From positions 124,001-188,000 of the IMG/VR virus record IMGVR_UViG_3300048113_001121: DNA of 64,000 bases. One strand, given 5' to 3'. The notes under the pieces are model-generated. The model was not told the origin of the DNA, did no database searches, and saw only the letters and a program-made list of their open reading frames with translations. How positions within the stretch are numbered: position 1 is the first letter of the stretch; each line of letters starts with the position of its first letter. The position numbers and the translations under genes are program-made. This DNA is from a virus. This document shows, one piece after another, positions 39,567 through 52,951 of this stretch.

Positions 39567-42500
39567 ACTTTCCCTCTAACTCAGTTAGTTCACCATCTTT
39601 ATCCTTTAAGATTAATTCTTGTTCCTTAATTGCTTCAAATAATACTGAGATTAATTGTTCATAACTAACTTTATAACCTCTTTCTTCTGAACCACCAATT
39701 AATTCAGGTAAAACTTCTTTTACCTCTTGAGCAATAACTCCAATATCTTTTCTACCACCATCAAGTAAAACGGTACCATCGAGATTTTCTTCTTTCCATA
39801 TAAATTCAACACCACGTAGATTTAAAACTTTCTGTAAAGGTGTATCAATTTTTTTAATATTTTCCTTTAATCTTTTATCGGAAAAAGAACCCGCCGGACC
39901 TTGGGCTCCTGCCGGTCCTTGAGTTCCTTGAATACCTTGTGAGCCTTGACTTGAAGTTCGTCCTTTTAAACCTTTTTCTCCGGTTCTACCTTTAATCCCT
40001 TTAAGTCCTTTTGGTCCTTTTTGTCCTGCTGGCCCTGTTGGTCCGCCAGAACCTGTAGGTCCTTTTGGACCTTGCGGACCTTGTGGTCCATCTTTACCAA
40101 GTACACCTTTTGGACCTTTAGGTCCTTTATAACCTTTATGTCCTTTTAGGCCTTTTGGTCCTTTAGCTCCTTTAGGACCTTTAGGTCCTTTAAGACCTTT
40201 TTCAGTACTTGCCGGTCCTTGTGGTCCTGTATCACCTACGTCTCCTGACCCTTGAGATAATCTTGGTCCTTTTAAACCTTGGGGTCCTTGCGGTCCTCTA
40301 GGACCTTTGTAACCTTTTGGACCTTTAAATCCTTTTTCCCCTGTATTCCCCTTATGACCTTTAGGTCCTTTGGGTCCTTGTCCACCTTTGAACCCTTTAG
40401 GTCCTTTTGGTCCTTGACTACCTACATTTCCTCTTGGTCCCTTTTCTGAACTTGCCGGACCTTCTTTACCTGTCGGACCTGTCGCCCCTCCAGAGGCTTT
40501 GGGTCCTTGTGGACCTGTAGGCCCTTGCGGTCCTCGTGGTCCTTGGGGTCCTCGTGGTCCTGGCTCATTACCATCAGCACCTACAGCCCCTTTAGGTCCT
40601 TGTGGACCTTGTCCAGGTTGATAACCTGTAGGTCCTTGTGGACCTTGTCCACCTCTCGGACCTTTAATACCTTTATTACCTTTATCCGTACTTGCCGGAC
40701 CTTGTGGTCCTGTAGGTCCATTAAGACCTTGACTAGCTTTAGGTCCTTGTGGTCCTTGTGAACCCTGAGGCCCTCTTGGACCCTTATTACCTTCTGGTCC
40801 CCTAACAGAACTTGCCGGTCCTTGTGGACCTTGTTGACCCGTTGCCGCTCTCGGCCCTTTGTAACCCTTAATACCTTTATCTGATGTTTGTGATTTAAGA
40901 CCACCTTTTAAACCTTTATTACCTTTATCAGTACTTGATGGACCTGTCGGTCCTTGTGGACCTGTATCACCACCAGAACCTTGTGTTGCCTTAGGCCCTT
41001 GTGGTCCTAAATCACCTTTAATACCTTTATTACCTTGTGGACCTCTATCTGTACTTGCCGGACCTTGTGGTCCTGTAGGTCCATTAGTACCTTGACTAGC
41101 TTTAGAACCTTGTGGTCCTTGCGAGCCTTGGCTTTGTCGTGGACCTATAGCTCCTTTTGGTCCTGCAGTATTACCTGCCGGTCCTTTGGGTCCTGTTGGT
41201 CCTTGAATACCTGTACCTGACGCACTACCTTGGGGACCTCGGTTACCATCATTACCTTGTGGTCCTTTTGGTCCTATTGGACCTCTATCAGTACTTGCAG
41301 GTCCTTTTGGTCCTGTAGGACCTGTTGCCCCATTAGATGCTTTAGGTCCTTGTGACCCTTGTGTACCTCTCCCTGTCTGTAAACCTTTTGGTCCTTTATA
41401 ACCTTTTAAACCTTTATCTGTTGAAGATGGTCCCTTATCACCTTGTGTGGTATTTTTAGTACCTTTTGGTCCTGTAGGACCGGTGGGGCCATTTGGTCCT
41501 TTAGTACCTTTATAACCTTTTTGCCCTTTAATACCTTTATCAGTACTTGATGGACCTGTCGGTCCTTGTCCACCGGTAGTTCCCTTTGGTCCTGTCGGAC
41601 CTTGAGGTCCTTGTCCACCTTGATTACCTCTAGGACCTTTTGGTCCTTGTGTTCCTTTATCAGTATTAGTTGGACCTGTTGGTCCTTGTGGACCTTTAAG
41701 TCCTTTATCGGCATTATTAGGTCCTGTTGGTCCGTTGGGTCCTGTTGGTCCCGTTATACTATTTCCAATAGTTCCTCTCGGTCCATCTGTACCTTTCGGT
41801 CCTTTGATACCTTTGATACCTTTATTACCTTTATTTGTGGACGTACCACTCGGACCTTTTTCAGCTGTTGGACCTGTTGGTCCTTGTGTTCCTCTCGCCC
41901 CTTTAGGTGAAGTACCAATTGTACCTCTCGGTCCTTGAAAACCTTTAGGTCCCTTATCACCTGTAGGTCCTTGTAGTCCTTTATCTGTATTTGTTGGTCC
42001 AATATCTCCACCAACGGCAACATCACCTATAAGTCCCTTTTCATTATTACCTTGAGGTCCCTGAGGCCCTTGTGGTCCTCTTAACCCTTTAGTACCTTCT
42101 GGTCCTTTTAAACCTTTGTCAGAACTTGCAGGTCCAATTGGTCCTTGTGGACCTGTAGGTCCTTGTGACCCTGAACTAGTTGATGATTGTGGTCCGATTA
42201 ATCCTTTAATACCTTTGATACCAATTAATCCCTTTAACCCTTTCGTACCTTTATCAGTACTTGCCGGTCCTTGAGGTCCGTTATCTCCACCAGAACCTGT
42301 AGGTCCTTTTAGTGAATCACCCTGCAACCCTCTATCTCCATCAAATCCTTTTGGTCCTGTCGGTCCTTGTGGACCTATTGGTCCTTTAACGGCTGCTGGT
42401 CCACCTGGACCTGTTGGACCTTGTGGTCCGATAAATCCTTTTTCACCTTGTGTACCTATTACACCTCTACCTTGTTTAGGTCCTTTAATACCCTTGATAC

Positions 42501-43521
42501 CTTTAATACCCTTGATACCTTTATCACCTTTGTCTGTAGATTGTGGACCTCTTGGTCCTAAATCACCATCAGGTCCTTGTACACCTACAATACCATCAGG
42601 ACCTTGCGGACCTTGTGGTCCTGTAAGACCTTTTATACCTTTGTTACCAATAGGTCCTTTATCAGCGGTAGGTCCTGTTGGTCCTTGTGGTCCATTATCC
42701 CCATCTGTCGACCTAACACCTTTATCACCTTGTGGACCTTGATTTCCAAGAATACCTTTTTGTCCCTTTACACCTTTTATACCTTTTGGTCCTTTTTGAC
42801 CTTTATCTGATGATGTCGGCCCTTTTAAACCTGTTGGCCCTTGAGGTGAATCACCACCTATACTACCTTTTGGTCCTTGTTCAGGTTTTAGACCCTTATT
42901 TCCTTTAACACCTTTAAGACCTGTCGGACCTTTAGTTCCTTTATCTGAAGATGTTAACCCTTTTAGACCTGTTGGTCCTTTAAGACCTTTTGTTGAGTCT
43001 GACGGCTTTAACCCTTTTAACCCTTTAGGTCCAACAATACCTTTCTCACCTTGTGGTCCTCGGTTACCTTTATCCCCTTTGACTGAAAGCTCACCTTTGA
43101 TTCCTTTTTCTCCGTCAGAACCAATACCACCTTTGATACCGAAGTCACCTTTATCACCTGTAGGTCCAACGATTCCCTGAATACCTTTATTACCTTTTAA
43201 ACCTTTATCACCGTCAACACCTTGTAGTCCTTTGAGACCTTTTTGACCTTTAAGACCTTCTGTCTGCCCAACCCAATGACCTCCAGAGTCAACTACCATC
43301 ATACTACCAACATAAAGTTCACTATTAATAACATTAACCTCACCTGGTAATGATAATGGAGTAGCACTATCAGATATTTTAAAAATATTTGTAGAAGACT
43401 TAAATACTAAATCACCTGTAGTATCTATTTCAATAGTATAATCAACACCTGTACCACTAAAAATTATATGTGGATTGGTGTTTAATGTACTTCCCGTAGG
43501 ATATATTATAATATTAGCCAT
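39550..43521 (-). CDS. Collagen-like fibre protein with S74 chaperone domain (1323 aa)
   Basis: Residues about 1-85 are a beta-rich attachment domain ([20 protein letters not shown]). Then about 1100 residues of Gly-X-Y repeats follow, with many Gly-Pro-Gln, Gly-Pro-Thr, Gly-Pro-Lys and Gly-Leu/Ile-Lys triplets, interrupted by recurring STDKG-type breaks. The C-terminus (from [16 protein letters not shown], then [16 protein letters not shown]) is a peptidase S74-type intramolecular chaperone domain that cuts itself off before the SDKR start in known fibres. Predicted role: trimeric receptor-binding fibre. It overlaps the upstream fibre gene by one base; last of three. Confidence 0.9.
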   Translation of the reverse strand: MANIIIYPTGSTLNTNPHIIFSGTGVDYTIEIDTTGDLVFKSSTNIFKISDSATPLSLPGEVNVINSELYVGSMMVVDSGGHWVGQTEGLKGQKGLKGLQGVDGDKGLKGNKGIQGIVGPTGDKGDFGIKGGIGSDGEKGIKGELSVKGDKGNRGPQGEKGIVGPKGLKGLKPSDSTKGLKGPTGLKGLTSSDKGTKGPTGLKGVKGNKGLKPEQGPKGSIGGDSPQGPTGLKGPTSSDKGQKGPKGIKGVKGQKGILGNQGPQGDKGVRSTDGDNGPQGPTGPTADKGPIGNKGIKGLTGPQGPQGPDGIVGVQGPDGDLGPRGPQSTDKGDKGIKGIKGIKGIKGPKQGRGVIGTQGEKGFIGPQGPTGPGGPAAVKGPIGPQGPTGPKGFDGDRGLQGDSLKGPTGSGGDNGPQGPASTDKGTKGLKGLIGIKGIKGLIGPQSSTSSGSQGPTGPQGPIGPASSDKGLKGPEGTKGLRGPQGPQGPQGNNEKGLIGDVAVGGDIGPTNTDKGLQGPTGDKGPKGFQGPRGTIGTSPKGARGTQGPTGPTAEKGPSGTSTNKGNKGIKGIKGPKGTDGPRGTIGNSITGPTGPNGPTGPNNADKGLKGPQGPTGPTNTDKGTQGPKGPRGNQGGQGPQGPTGPKGTTGGQGPTGPSSTDKGIKGQKGYKGTKGPNGPTGPTGPKGTKNTTQGDKGPSSTDKGLKGYKGPKGLQTGRGTQGSQGPKASNGATGPTGPKGPASTDRGPIGPKGPQGNDGNRGPQGSASGTGIQGPTGPKGPAGNTAGPKGAIGPRQSQGSQGPQGSKASQGTNGPTGPQGPASTDRGPQGNKGIKGDLGPQGPKATQGSGGDTGPQGPTGPSSTDKGNKGLKGGLKSQTSDKGIKGYKGPRAATGQQGPQGPASSVRGPEGNKGPRGPQGSQGPQGPKASQGLNGPTGPQGPASTDKGNKGIKGPRGGQGPQGPTGYQPGQGPQGPKGAVGADGNEPGPRGPQGPRGPQGPTGPQGPKASGGATGPTGKEGPASSEKGPRGNVGSQGPKGPKGFKGGQGPKGPKGHKGNTGEKGFKGPKGYKGPRGPQGPQGLKGPRLSQGSGDVGDTGPQGPASTEKGLKGPKGPKGAKGPKGLKGHKGYKGPKGPKGVLGKDGPQGPQGPKGPTGSGGPTGPAGQKGPKGLKGIKGRTGEKGLKGRTSSQGSQGIQGTQGPAGAQGPAGSFSDKRLKENIKKIDTPLQKVLNLRGVEFIWKEENLDGTVLLDGGRKDIGVIAQEVKEVLPELIGGSEERGYKVSYEQLISVLFEAIKEQELILKDKDGELTELEGKFKRNQ

Positions 43522-46500
43522 TAATCTATTTGTGTTCTTAACCAGTTTATTTGTTCCTCTATGTCTTCAATAAATACTTGTTGACTTTTAATCGCTTCAA
43601 TAATTAATGCATTTAATTTATAATACTTAATAGCTAAATAACCATCATCCCTTCTATAAACTACTTCAGGATATAATAAGTTTATTTCTTGTGCTATCAT
43701 ACCAATTGAATGTAATTTTTGTCTTTCCTTTAAGAAGTCATATCCTGTATAATTTTCATTCCAATCATATTCCGTAACATTAATTTTTAGTAACTTATTC
43801 AAAGAGTCACTTAATGTTTTAGTACCATGTTTAAGTCTACTATCAGAAGCCCTACAATCGGCACAAGCATATATTTCACAAGCATTTACTACTGATTTAG
43901 GTGGTGGTGTAATTACCCATGAAAATAAAACTCCACCTAAGTTGACCGCGTCCCATATAGTTATAAAATCTGTAGATAGATTTCTCATACATGGTAATCC
44001 CTCAAATTCTCTACAATCTTTACAATCTGGGTCAGTATAGAGGATATCACCCTGAGCTAATGGTTGTATATCACCTTTATATACAGTCAAATTTACCTTA
44101 TCTCCACATGGGCTACTTCTACCATTACAATACGCACAATCTTCACCTGCTCTTACCGCAATGTCATGAGCGAAACAAAACGCACCACCTGTGGGTCCTT
44201 TTATACCTTTATTACCTTTTAAACCTTTTGGTCCTGTTGGTCCAGATAACGCTGCTGGTCCATCTGACCCTTGTGGGCCTCTTGGTCCTTGTGGACCTTG
44301 AAGACCTTGTGGACCACTACCACCTTGTCGACCTTTATACCCTTTAGGTCCTTTATAACCTTTATAACCTTTTGGTCCTGTTGGTCCTTGTGGTCCGGGA
44401 TTTCCAGCGATACCTGTTTGACCCTTATCTGTAGAAGCATTACCTCTCGGACCTTGTGGTCCTCTTGGTCCTGTTTTAGATGATTGTGACCCTTTCGACC
44501 CTTGAGGTCCTCTTGGGCCCTTGTAACCTTTAATTCCTTTATGTCCTTTTAAACCTTTTGGTCCTAATGGTCCTATTGGTCCTGTCGGTCCTTGAGATGT
44601 GCTTTGGGTACCTATTAGTCCTCTACCACCTTGTGGACCTCTACCACCTTGTGGACCTTTTGGTCCTTTTGGTCCTTTAGTTGTATTAGTTGTTCCTTGT
44701 GGACCACGAGTACCTTTATCACTATTTGCTGGCCCTGTAGGTCCTAACTGACCCTTTAAACCTTTCTCACCTGTAATACCTTTTAGTCCTTTGAAAGCGG
44801 CTGGACCTCCAATACCTACAGCACCTTTTGGTCCTTTTGAAGTACTTTGAGGACCTGTCGGTCCTTGTGGACCTTTTGGTCCTTTTAGTCCTGTTGGACC
44901 TGTATCACCATTTTGAGCGGTCGGTCCATTTGGCCCTCTTTCTCCTTTATAACCTTTAACTGAACTACCAGTTCCTTGTGGTCCTAAAGGTCCTTTATAC
45001 CCTTTATGTCCTTTTAACCCTTTTAACCCTTTGAATGCTGCGGGTCCACCTGCACCTGTTGGACCTGTTGGACCACTTTGTGTTCCTTGATTTCCTGTCG
45101 GTCCTTTAGGTCCTATTAAACCTTTTGTACCTTTTAATCCTTTGAATGCTGTCGGTCCTGTCTGTCCTTGAGGACCTCGTGGTCCTTTATCACCAGCAAC
45201 ACCTGTTGTCGCTCCTTGTGGTCCTAAAGGTCCCTTATATCCTTTAGGTCCTTTAGTCCCTTTTTTACCTTTAATACCTTTAAATGCTGCCGGACCTGTT
45301 GGACCTTGTGGTCCTCCATCGGCAGTTGATGGTCCTTGTGGTCCCTTAGGTCCTTTATACCCTTTATGTCCTTTTAACCCTTTTAACCCTTTGAATGCTG
45401 TCGGTCCATTATCCCCTGTTGGACCTTGAGGTCCACCATCTCCTGTCGCTGAACCTATTGGACCTTTTGGTCCATAAGCCCCTTTAATACCTTTTTGACC
45501 TTTAAGTCCTTTATAGGCTGTTGGTCCATTATCTCCTCCAGGTCCTGTAGGTCCTTGAGATGTACTTTGTGTTCCTTTCGGCCCTTTAGGTCCTTTAGGT
45601 CCTTTATAACCTTTTATTCCTTTTAGTCCTTTAAATGCTGCCGGACCTGTTGGACCTTGTGGTCCTTGTTCTCCACCAGTACCTGTTGTTGTTCCTCTTC
45701 CACCCTGTGGTCCTCTTGGTCCCTTAATACCTATTAATCCTTTACTACCTTTTACTCCATCAGTTGCTCTTAATCCTTTGAGACCTTTTTGACCCTTAAG
45801 ACCTTTAACTGTTGAAGTAGTACCTCTACTACCATCTGGACCTTTATAACCTTTTTGACCTTTTATACCTTTATCACCATCAGTGGCTCTAAAACCTTTT
45901 TGACCTTTAATTCCTTTGTCACCTGCAGATACACTTATTAAACCTTTATCACCAGTAACACCTTTTAACCCTTTTAAACCTTTAGGTCCTTTATTACCTT
46001 GTGGTCCTTTATAACCTTTTTGACCTTTGATACCTTTATAACCCTTTTGCCCTTTGATACTTTCAGGACCTTGTGGGCCCGCATCACCTTGACTGGCTTT
46101 AAGTCCTTTATTTCCTTGAGGCCCTATTAAACCTTTTAACCCTTTAAAACCTTTATTACCTTTTAATCCTTTAAGTCCTTTATTACCTTGGTCCGCCACT
46201 GGTCCCGTTGGTCCTTGTGGTCCTCCATCACCTTGACTCGCGATTAAACCTTTAGGTCCTTTAGGTCCCTTAACACCTTTCTTACCTTTTAATCCTTTAT
46301 AACCTTTATTACCTTTATCTCCCTGTGGTCCTCTTTGACCCTTTTCCCCTGTAGGTCCTAACTCATTACCTTGGCTTGTTGGCCCTTGAGGTCCTTTTGT
46401 CCCATCAATACCCTTTTTACCTTTTAACCCTTTTAATCCTTTAAGTCCTTTAAGACCTTTATCCGCTCCCTCACCATCTTGTGAAACTGGACCTTGAGCT

Positions 46501-48842
46501 CCTTGGTCAGCAATTGCTCCTTGTGGTCCTTGTGGACCAAGTAATCCTTTTCGACCTTTTAAACCTTTGAGACCTTTATCACCTTTATTACCGGTCAGAC
46601 CTTTATCGGATTGAGGACCTGTTGGTCCCGTATCTCCTTGGCTAGCTATTAGACCTTTGACACCTTTAATACCTTTAAGACCTTTATTACCTCTTCTACC
46701 TTTAATACCTTTTTCACCTTTATCGGTAGAAGTTTCACCTCTACCACCTGTAGGTCCTTGGTCACCATCAGGACCTATTTGACCTTTGGGTGAAACACCT
46801 ATGGAACCATCAGGTCCTTTAATACCTTTTGGTCCAACAACTCCAACTTCACCTTTTGGACCTTTTAAATCACCAACAGGTCCATCAACACCGATAGGTC
46901 CCTTTTCACCTACCACACCTTTTGTTCCACTATCGGTATCAGGTCCTTTAGCCCCTTTTAAACCTTTTAATCCTTTTAATCCTTTTAATCCTTTAGTTCC
47001 TTTATCGTCACCAGCGATTCCTTTATTACCTTCGTCACCAGTTTCACCTTGTTGTCTTAGAAAAGACGTTAAAGCGTTTGTAACAACGGATTCCGTAAAA
47101 TTACTAACAGTAGGGTCAACATCAAATCCAAAATGTTTTAGTCCTGAACCATTTTTAAAACTACTTTCTAAATTTGTATAACAAGTTTCAGACGTTAAAC
47201 CTGAATATACATTTGTTCTTGTTAATGCACTTAAATTTAAGTTTTCAGGACCAACTGAAGTTATGTTATCACCATATCTGTTTAAAAACTCATTACTAGT
47301 GATGGTACTACCCTCAATTGCTGCTACTGCATGTTGAACAAACGCATAAGTTGAAGTACCTCTAAGTGGGTTTACAACTGGATAAACTAAACCTTGAGCA
47401 TTACCCCCTCTATTGGATATAATATCTTCATATACTTGAACATAAGAACAGTAATCGTGTAAATACCTATTCGTATATTCATCACCCGCATTATTATTCC
47501 AATAATTACCATTTAATTCAAATGGTTTATTATACAAATCACTCTTAGTTGGATTACTATTAGTCCCACCTACCTGTCCATGATATAAACCAACAAGACC
47601 ATCTGACTCATCAGCAACAATAATTACCAAATAGTTAGTATTATCACCACCAAATGAACCTTGTCCCGATGTTTCCGTATTATTTAAATCACTATGGTCA
47701 AAAGGTACACCCTGAGATATTGTTTCAGCGGCACCTGTATCTAAATTAACACCTCTGTTAATTCTTCTATATATCGTTTCACCATCATTAAATTGTGAGT
47801 TTCTTGGTACACAATTACCACCTGAGTTAGACTTACAATAATCAGATTGATAAGTTGCATTAGGTACAGCACTATTAAATTCATTAATTTGTGTGTTATC
47901 AGATAAGGTACCTCCGGATAGTGAACCAAGATATGGGTAAGATGCCCACCATAACCAGTTTTCACCATTATGAGAATTTTTACCAATTACCCCCTCGTAT
48001 AGTTTATTAATATCACCATCACCATTTACCGTTTGGAACCAATCTCTAACACTCTGCGAAGCTTCTTTAGCTTTATCACTTGGCATTGATGTCGCGTCAT
48101 AGAAAACATAAACATCTACATTTGCAGTAATCCCAATTGGTCCTTGAGGTCCTTTTACACCTACCTCACCTTTTGGACCAATTGGTCCTTTATTAGTACC
48201 TGTGGGTCCTTGGTTACCTTTACTCGCCGATAATCCTGTAGGACCTTTCAGTGAGTCACCAATTAATCCCTTTATACCTTTATTACCTTTGAAACCTTTA
48301 AACCCTTGTGGTCCTACTGGACCTTTTAAAGATGTCGGACCTATTGGTCCTGTATTACCCTGAGGACCTATTTGACCTTTGACACCTGTTGGCCCTATAG
48401 GTCCTTGGTTAGCCTTTTCTCCTTTGATACCTTTTAACCCCTTAGTACCTTGGTCACCCTGTGGACCTTGTTCAGTAGAAGTTATACCTTTTAAACCTTT
48501 TTTACCTTTTAAACCTTTTTCTCCATCAACCGCTCTACTACCCTTAAGACCTGTAGGTCCATTTGGACCTTGTGTACCAGTCGGTCCAATCATATTCATA
48601 GGGTAACCCTTCCACTTACCTAAGTCATCAATTAGTTCGTTACTATTCTCTTTCTTTACTGAAACAGACGGCATAAACTTTATATTATCTAACTCTAAGT
48701 TTGAAGTAATTTTAAAATCATTACCTAAGTGGGTGTTGAAATTTAATTCACCACTATTATAGTCAATATTAATCATAGTACTATTAGTACCTGAAAAACT
48801 GATTGTCCCACCCGTTGGATTTATTTTAATGTCTCTACCCAT
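43521..48842 (-). CDS. Collagen-like fibre with inserted domain (1773 aa)
   Basis: Same plan as its neighbours: an N-terminal domain (about 1-85), a first Gly-X-Y block, a globular insert (about 240-590) starting [20 protein letters not shown], a long Gly-X-Y block (about 600-1570), a Cys-rich segment ([20 protein letters not shown]) and a C-terminal S74 domain ([16 protein letters not shown], then [14 protein letters not shown]). The insert resembles a von Willebrand factor A fold, with DATS at the place of the DxSxS metal motif. Lys at the third position of the triplet is common. Overlaps both neighbours (8 and 1 bases). Confidence 0.88.
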   Translation of the reverse strand: MGRDIKINPTGGTISFSGTNSTMINIDYNSGELNFNTHLGNDFKITSNLELDNIKFMPSVSVKKENSNELIDDLGKWKGYPMNMIGPTGTQGPNGPTGLKGSRAVDGEKGLKGKKGLKGITSTEQGPQGDQGTKGLKGIKGEKANQGPIGPTGVKGQIGPQGNTGPIGPTSLKGPVGPQGFKGFKGNKGIKGLIGDSLKGPTGLSASKGNQGPTGTNKGPIGPKGEVGVKGPQGPIGITANVDVYVFYDATSMPSDKAKEASQSVRDWFQTVNGDGDINKLYEGVIGKNSHNGENWLWWASYPYLGSLSGGTLSDNTQINEFNSAVPNATYQSDYCKSNSGGNCVPRNSQFNDGETIYRRINRGVNLDTGAAETISQGVPFDHSDLNNTETSGQGSFGGDNTNYLVIIVADESDGLVGLYHGQVGGTNSNPTKSDLYNKPFELNGNYWNNNAGDEYTNRYLHDYCSYVQVYEDIISNRGGNAQGLVYPVVNPLRGTSTYAFVQHAVAAIEGSTITSNEFLNRYGDNITSVGPENLNLSALTRTNVYSGLTSETCYTNLESSFKNGSGLKHFGFDVDPTVSNFTESVVTNALTSFLRQQGETGDEGNKGIAGDDKGTKGLKGLKGLKGLKGAKGPDTDSGTKGVVGEKGPIGVDGPVGDLKGPKGEVGVVGPKGIKGPDGSIGVSPKGQIGPDGDQGPTGGRGETSTDKGEKGIKGRRGNKGLKGIKGVKGLIASQGDTGPTGPQSDKGLTGNKGDKGLKGLKGRKGLLGPQGPQGAIADQGAQGPVSQDGEGADKGLKGLKGLKGLKGKKGIDGTKGPQGPTSQGNELGPTGEKGQRGPQGDKGNKGYKGLKGKKGVKGPKGPKGLIASQGDGGPQGPTGPVADQGNKGLKGLKGNKGFKGLKGLIGPQGNKGLKASQGDAGPQGPESIKGQKGYKGIKGQKGYKGPQGNKGPKGLKGLKGVTGDKGLISVSAGDKGIKGQKGFRATDGDKGIKGQKGYKGPDGSRGTTSTVKGLKGQKGLKGLRATDGVKGSKGLIGIKGPRGPQGGRGTTTGTGGEQGPQGPTGPAAFKGLKGIKGYKGPKGPKGPKGTQSTSQGPTGPGGDNGPTAYKGLKGQKGIKGAYGPKGPIGSATGDGGPQGPTGDNGPTAFKGLKGLKGHKGYKGPKGPQGPSTADGGPQGPTGPAAFKGIKGKKGTKGPKGYKGPLGPQGATTGVAGDKGPRGPQGQTGPTAFKGLKGTKGLIGPKGPTGNQGTQSGPTGPTGAGGPAAFKGLKGLKGHKGYKGPLGPQGTGSSVKGYKGERGPNGPTAQNGDTGPTGLKGPKGPQGPTGPQSTSKGPKGAVGIGGPAAFKGLKGITGEKGLKGQLGPTGPANSDKGTRGPQGTTNTTKGPKGPKGPQGGRGPQGGRGLIGTQSTSQGPTGPIGPLGPKGLKGHKGIKGYKGPRGPQGSKGSQSSKTGPRGPQGPRGNASTDKGQTGIAGNPGPQGPTGPKGYKGYKGPKGYKGRQGGSGPQGLQGPQGPRGPQGSDGPAALSGPTGPKGLKGNKGIKGPTGGAFCFAHDIAVRAGEDCAYCNGRSSPCGDKVNLTVYKGDIQPLAQGDILYTDPDCKDCREFEGLPCMRNLSTDFITIWDAVNLGGVLFSWVITPPPKSVVNACEIYACADCRASDSRLKHGTKTLSDSLNKLLKINVTEYDWNENYTGYDFLKERQKLHSIGMIAQEINLLYPEVVYRRDDGYLAIKYYKLNALIIEAIKSQQVFIEDIEEQINWLRTQID

Positions 48843-51800
48843 TTAAAATTTTTGATTTTAATATGTTAATTCTATCTGTTATATTTTCAATACGTGTGTT
48901 TTGTTCTTGTATAGAACCTATACCAATCGCAACTAATTTACCGTACTCAAGTTTTAGATAACCACTCTCACTATTAAATACAACTTCAGGTATAACTTTT
49001 TCAATATCTTGAGCGATAAATCCAAAATCTTCACCATAATTATTTTCAAATTTAGTTGACCCACCTTTCCATGTAAACTTTACACCGTCAATTAATTTTA
49101 ACTTACTTAGATTACCTTTTAAAGATTTAATATTATTTTTTAATCTTTTATCTGATGCTGGACCTTGTAGTCCCTGTGGTCCTTGTAAACCTCTTGGTCC
49201 TTTTGGACCTTTAGGTCCTTGTCCACCAGTTGGCCCTGTCGCACCACCACTACCAGCCGGTCCTTGTGGTCCTGTCGGTCCCTGTGGTCCACTTGTTCCT
49301 TGTCCTCCTCTTGGTCCCGTACTACCAATTGGCCCTCTTAGTCCTTTTACCCCCTTTACTGTTGATGTTGGTCCTTTTGGTCCTATCGGACCTTTATCCG
49401 TACTTGCCGGACCTTGTGGTCCTGTTGGACCTGTTGGTCCAAGGTCATTACCAATTGGCCCTGTTGGTCCTTTTACTGTTGAAGTATTACCTTGCGGACC
49501 TATTGGTCCTTGACTACCTTGTTTTTCAATAGGGCCTTTTAGTCCTTTAAGACCCTTTAACCCTTTTTCAGTACCTGCTGGTCCTTGTGGTCCCGTTGGT
49601 CCATTTGAACCTCCACCACCTGTTGGCCCTGTTGGACCACCTGACCCATTTGACCCACCTGGACCTGTTGGTCCATTTGAACCTCTTGGTCCTTTATAAC
49701 CTTTTATACCTTTATCTGTAGATTGTAGACCTCTTGGTCCTTGTGAGCCTTGTGGTCCTCTATTTCCTTTAGGTCCTTTACTACCTTGTAGACCTTTAAG
49801 ACCTTTATCTGTACCTATAAAACCTTTTTGACCTTTATCTGTAGATTGAGAACCTTGTGGTCCCTTAATACCTTTACGTCCCTTTGGCCCTTTTCGCCCT
49901 TTTAATCCTTTAACACCCTGTAGACCCCTTTCTGAACTTGACGGTCCTATTGGTCCTTTTACTGTTGAATCATTTCCTCTTGACCCTTGAGGTCCTTGAT
50001 TACCTCTATTACCCTTCGGCCCTTTTGGCCCTTTAAGTCCCTTTAAACCTTTTTCAGTACTTGGCTGTCCTTTTAATCCTTTTACTGTTGAATCATTTCC
50101 TCTTGGTCCTTGCGGTCCTCGTATACCTTTATCACCTTTTATTCCTGAATCACCAACTGCACCTTTTTGACCTTTAGTATTATTAGTTGGACCTTTTGGT
50201 CCTTGTGTAGTTGAAGCTGAACCTCTTGGTCCTTGCGGTCCTTGCGACCCCTGATTTCCTCGATTACCTTTAACTCCTTTTAAACCTTTTGGACCTTTAG
50301 TTGTATTATCTATCCCTTTAAACCCTTTAACCGTTGAATTGGCTCCTCTAACACCTTGTGGTCCTTGGTTACCTCTATTACCCTTTGGCCCTTTTAAACC
50401 TTTTAGTCCTTTTAGCCCTTTTTCAGAATTATTTGGTCCTTTCGCCCCTTTTACTATTGATGTCGCACCTTGTGCCCCTCTATTACCAACAGAACCTCTT
50501 GGCCCTTTAGGTCCTTTATAACCTTTCTGTCCTTTAATACCTTTAGTAGTACTGGTTATACCTTTATACCCCTTTACGGTTGATGTTGCTCCTTGTGGTC
50601 CTCTTGGACCTTGACTACCTCTATTACCTTTAACTCCTTTTAAACCCTTTAACCCTTTATGACCTTTAGTGTCATTGGTTGGACCTTGTGGACCCGTTGG
50701 TCCTGCAGCGGCTTGGTCCCCCTGTGGTCCCTGTGGACCTTTTTGACCTTTATCAGTAGATTGTTTTCCTTGTTGTCCTCTATTACCAACCGGACCTCTA
50801 TCGGTACTTGCCGGTCCTGTTGGTCCTTGTGCGGCTTGACTCCCTCTACTTCCTTGTGGACCTTTTTGACCCTTATCAGTAGATTGTGAACCTCTATCGC
50901 CTTGAGGACCCTTAAGTCCTTTTTCCTCAGACTGTGGACCTCTATTACCTTTGTCGGATGATACACCAATATTACCTCTGTTACCTGTTGGCCCTTGCGG
51001 TCCTTTACCTCCTCTTACACCATCACTTCCTTGTGGTCCACGTCCACCAGTTAAACCCTTTAAACCTTTTTGTCCTTTTATACCTTTATCAGTTGAAGTT
51101 GGACCTTGTGGTCCTTGGTCACCCTGTGGTCCCTGTTCCCCTACAGTTCCTGTACTTGATTGTGGACCTTGTAACCCAATAGGTCCTTTAGGTCCTTCAA
51201 TACCCTTTAAACCTTTAGGTCCCTTAAGACCCTTATCGGTTGAAGTAGCACCTCGATTACCTTTATCACCTATAGACGCCTGATTACCTGTTGGACCTTG
51301 TGGACCTTGTGAATTTTTAGGTCCTTTTAAACCTTTATTACCCTTAAGACCTTTAAGTCCTTTGAATGGTGTTGGTCCAACTACACCCTTTATACCTTTG
51401 TCACCTGTCGAGGCTATACTACCTTGATTACCAATCGCACCTTGAGGTCCTTGTGGTCCTCTATTACCTTTTAGACCTTTAATACCTTTTAGACCTTTCT
51501 GACCTTTATCATCACCTTTAGGTCCTGTTGGTCCAGTAGGTCCTTGTGATGCTTGTGTACCGATACCTCCTTGAGTACCTCTATTAGGTTTTAAACCTTT
51601 TAAACCCTTTACACCTTTTAACCCTTTTTGACCCTTAATACCCTTATCTGTTGAAGTGATTCCTTGTAATCCTTGTGGTCCTTGTGGTCCTTGTGTAGTT
51701 GTACTGGCTTGTGGTCCTTTAATACCTTTCGGACCTTTTGTTCCTTGAAGACCTTTAAGTCCCTTGTCCCCTTTATAACCTATTGGTCCTTGAGCCCCCG

Positions 51801-52812
51801 TTGGACCTTGTTGACCATTATCACCACTTACAGCAATAAGTCCTTTATGTCCCTTCACACCCTTAAGACCTTTCACACCCTTAAGACCTTTAACACCTAT
51901 CAGCCCTTTTATACCTTTTTCTCCTGTTGGACCTTTAGGTCCTATGGGTCCTTGTGAACCAACACTTGCTATTGGTCCTTGTAATCCCTGAGTACCTTGA
52001 ATACCTTTCGGACCTTTTGTTCCTTGAAGACCTTTAAGTCCTTTAAGTCCTTTATCCGCAGATGAACCCGATTGTGAAACTGGTCCTTGTGGTCCTAAAG
52101 AACCTTTTTTACCTTTTTCACCTTCAATACCTTTGACACCTTTAGGTCCTTGTGGTCCTTTTAAACCCTTATTACCTTTATCACCAACAATACCTTTATC
52201 TGAATTTGAACCTTGTAAACCTACAGGTCCTTGACTGGCTTTATCTCCAATAGCACCTTTAATACCCTCTTCACCCTGAACTCCACGATTACCTTTTTCA
52301 CCTTTCGGACCCACTTCAGTGGATGTTGGACCTTGTGGTCCTTTTAAACCTTTATCACCATCATTTTGGAACGCCCAACTAGTACCTATAGTACCAAATC
52401 TACCTTTGAGACCTTTTAACCCTTTTCTACCTTTATCACCTTGTGGTCCATCAACACTTGTACCTCTATTAGCTGTTGGCCCTACAGGTCCCTGTACACC
52501 TTTTAAACCTTTATCACCGTCAACACCATGATTACCTTTTAGTCCTTGAGTACTACCTTTCCAACCACCAGTGTCCGTAATAGAACCAACACTATTAAAT
52601 GCTACGTCATTACCTAAGATAATAGAACCTTTAACATTTAACCTATCTTCATCAATAACAACTAAAGCATCACCATGTGTTGCACCTGAAAAAGTTAGAC
52701 GACCGTCATTGTGAACATTTAATGAAATAGTATCACCATTAGTGTTCTCAAAAATAATATAAGGAAGTGTCGTACCTGTTGGTTGTGGTACTATTATAAT
52801 GTTTTTAGCCAT
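48835..52812 (-). CDS. Collagen-like fibre protein with S74 chaperone domain (1325 aa)
   Basis: First of three fibre genes in the operon. N-terminal domain about 1-90 ([20 protein letters not shown]) is related to those of the other two, followed by about 1100 residues of Gly-X-Y (GLKGLKG, GPQGPRG types) and the C-terminal S74 domain from [16 protein letters not shown], then [15 protein letters not shown]. The proteins presumably form trimers. The TATTTATAAAATAA element before the start (about 35 bases upstream) is the likely late-promoter site for the whole operon. Confidence 0.9.
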   Translation of the reverse strand: MAKNIIIVPQPTGTTLPYIIFENTNGDTISLNVHNDGRLTFSGATHGDALVVIDEDRLNVKGSIILGNDVAFNSVGSITDTGGWKGSTQGLKGNHGVDGDKGLKGVQGPVGPTANRGTSVDGPQGDKGRKGLKGLKGRFGTIGTSWAFQNDGDKGLKGPQGPTSTEVGPKGEKGNRGVQGEEGIKGAIGDKASQGPVGLQGSNSDKGIVGDKGNKGLKGPQGPKGVKGIEGEKGKKGSLGPQGPVSQSGSSADKGLKGLKGLQGTKGPKGIQGTQGLQGPIASVGSQGPIGPKGPTGEKGIKGLIGVKGLKGVKGLKGVKGHKGLIAVSGDNGQQGPTGAQGPIGYKGDKGLKGLQGTKGPKGIKGPQASTTTQGPQGPQGLQGITSTDKGIKGQKGLKGVKGLKGLKPNRGTQGGIGTQASQGPTGPTGPKGDDKGQKGLKGIKGLKGNRGPQGPQGAIGNQGSIASTGDKGIKGVVGPTPFKGLKGLKGNKGLKGPKNSQGPQGPTGNQASIGDKGNRGATSTDKGLKGPKGLKGIEGPKGPIGLQGPQSSTGTVGEQGPQGDQGPQGPTSTDKGIKGQKGLKGLTGGRGPQGSDGVRGGKGPQGPTGNRGNIGVSSDKGNRGPQSEEKGLKGPQGDRGSQSTDKGQKGPQGSRGSQAAQGPTGPASTDRGPVGNRGQQGKQSTDKGQKGPQGPQGDQAAAGPTGPQGPTNDTKGHKGLKGLKGVKGNRGSQGPRGPQGATSTVKGYKGITSTTKGIKGQKGYKGPKGPRGSVGNRGAQGATSIVKGAKGPNNSEKGLKGLKGLKGPKGNRGNQGPQGVRGANSTVKGFKGIDNTTKGPKGLKGVKGNRGNQGSQGPQGPRGSASTTQGPKGPTNNTKGQKGAVGDSGIKGDKGIRGPQGPRGNDSTVKGLKGQPSTEKGLKGLKGPKGPKGNRGNQGPQGSRGNDSTVKGPIGPSSSERGLQGVKGLKGRKGPKGRKGIKGPQGSQSTDKGQKGFIGTDKGLKGLQGSKGPKGNRGPQGSQGPRGLQSTDKGIKGYKGPRGSNGPTGPGGSNGSGGPTGPTGGGGSNGPTGPQGPAGTEKGLKGLKGLKGPIEKQGSQGPIGPQGNTSTVKGPTGPIGNDLGPTGPTGPQGPASTDKGPIGPKGPTSTVKGVKGLRGPIGSTGPRGGQGTSGPQGPTGPQGPAGSGGATGPTGGQGPKGPKGPRGLQGPQGLQGPASDKRLKNNIKSLKGNLSKLKLIDGVKFTWKGGSTKFENNYGEDFGFIAQDIEKVIPEVVFNSESGYLKLEYGKLVAIGIGSIQEQNTRIENITDRINILKSKILNG

Positions 52813-52951
52813 TGGTGCAATTCAAAGGGTTTATCTTATTTTATAAATACTCACAAAAAAGTTTATTATTCATTTTAAATACCGATTTGTATTTATCATT
52901 CAAGTTTTTTTTTATATAATACATTTAATAAATATTTAAAAGTCATTTAAT

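Noticed and set aside
40507-52531. Many open frames of 60-130 codons on both strands across the collagen genes
   Set aside because: They are shadows of 9-base repeats: other frames of Gly-X-Y DNA stay open by composition.
39550-52812. A CRISPR array, because of regular repeats
   Set aside because: The repeat unit is the 9-base coding unit of Gly-X-Y in continuous frames; there are no unique spacers and no cas genes.
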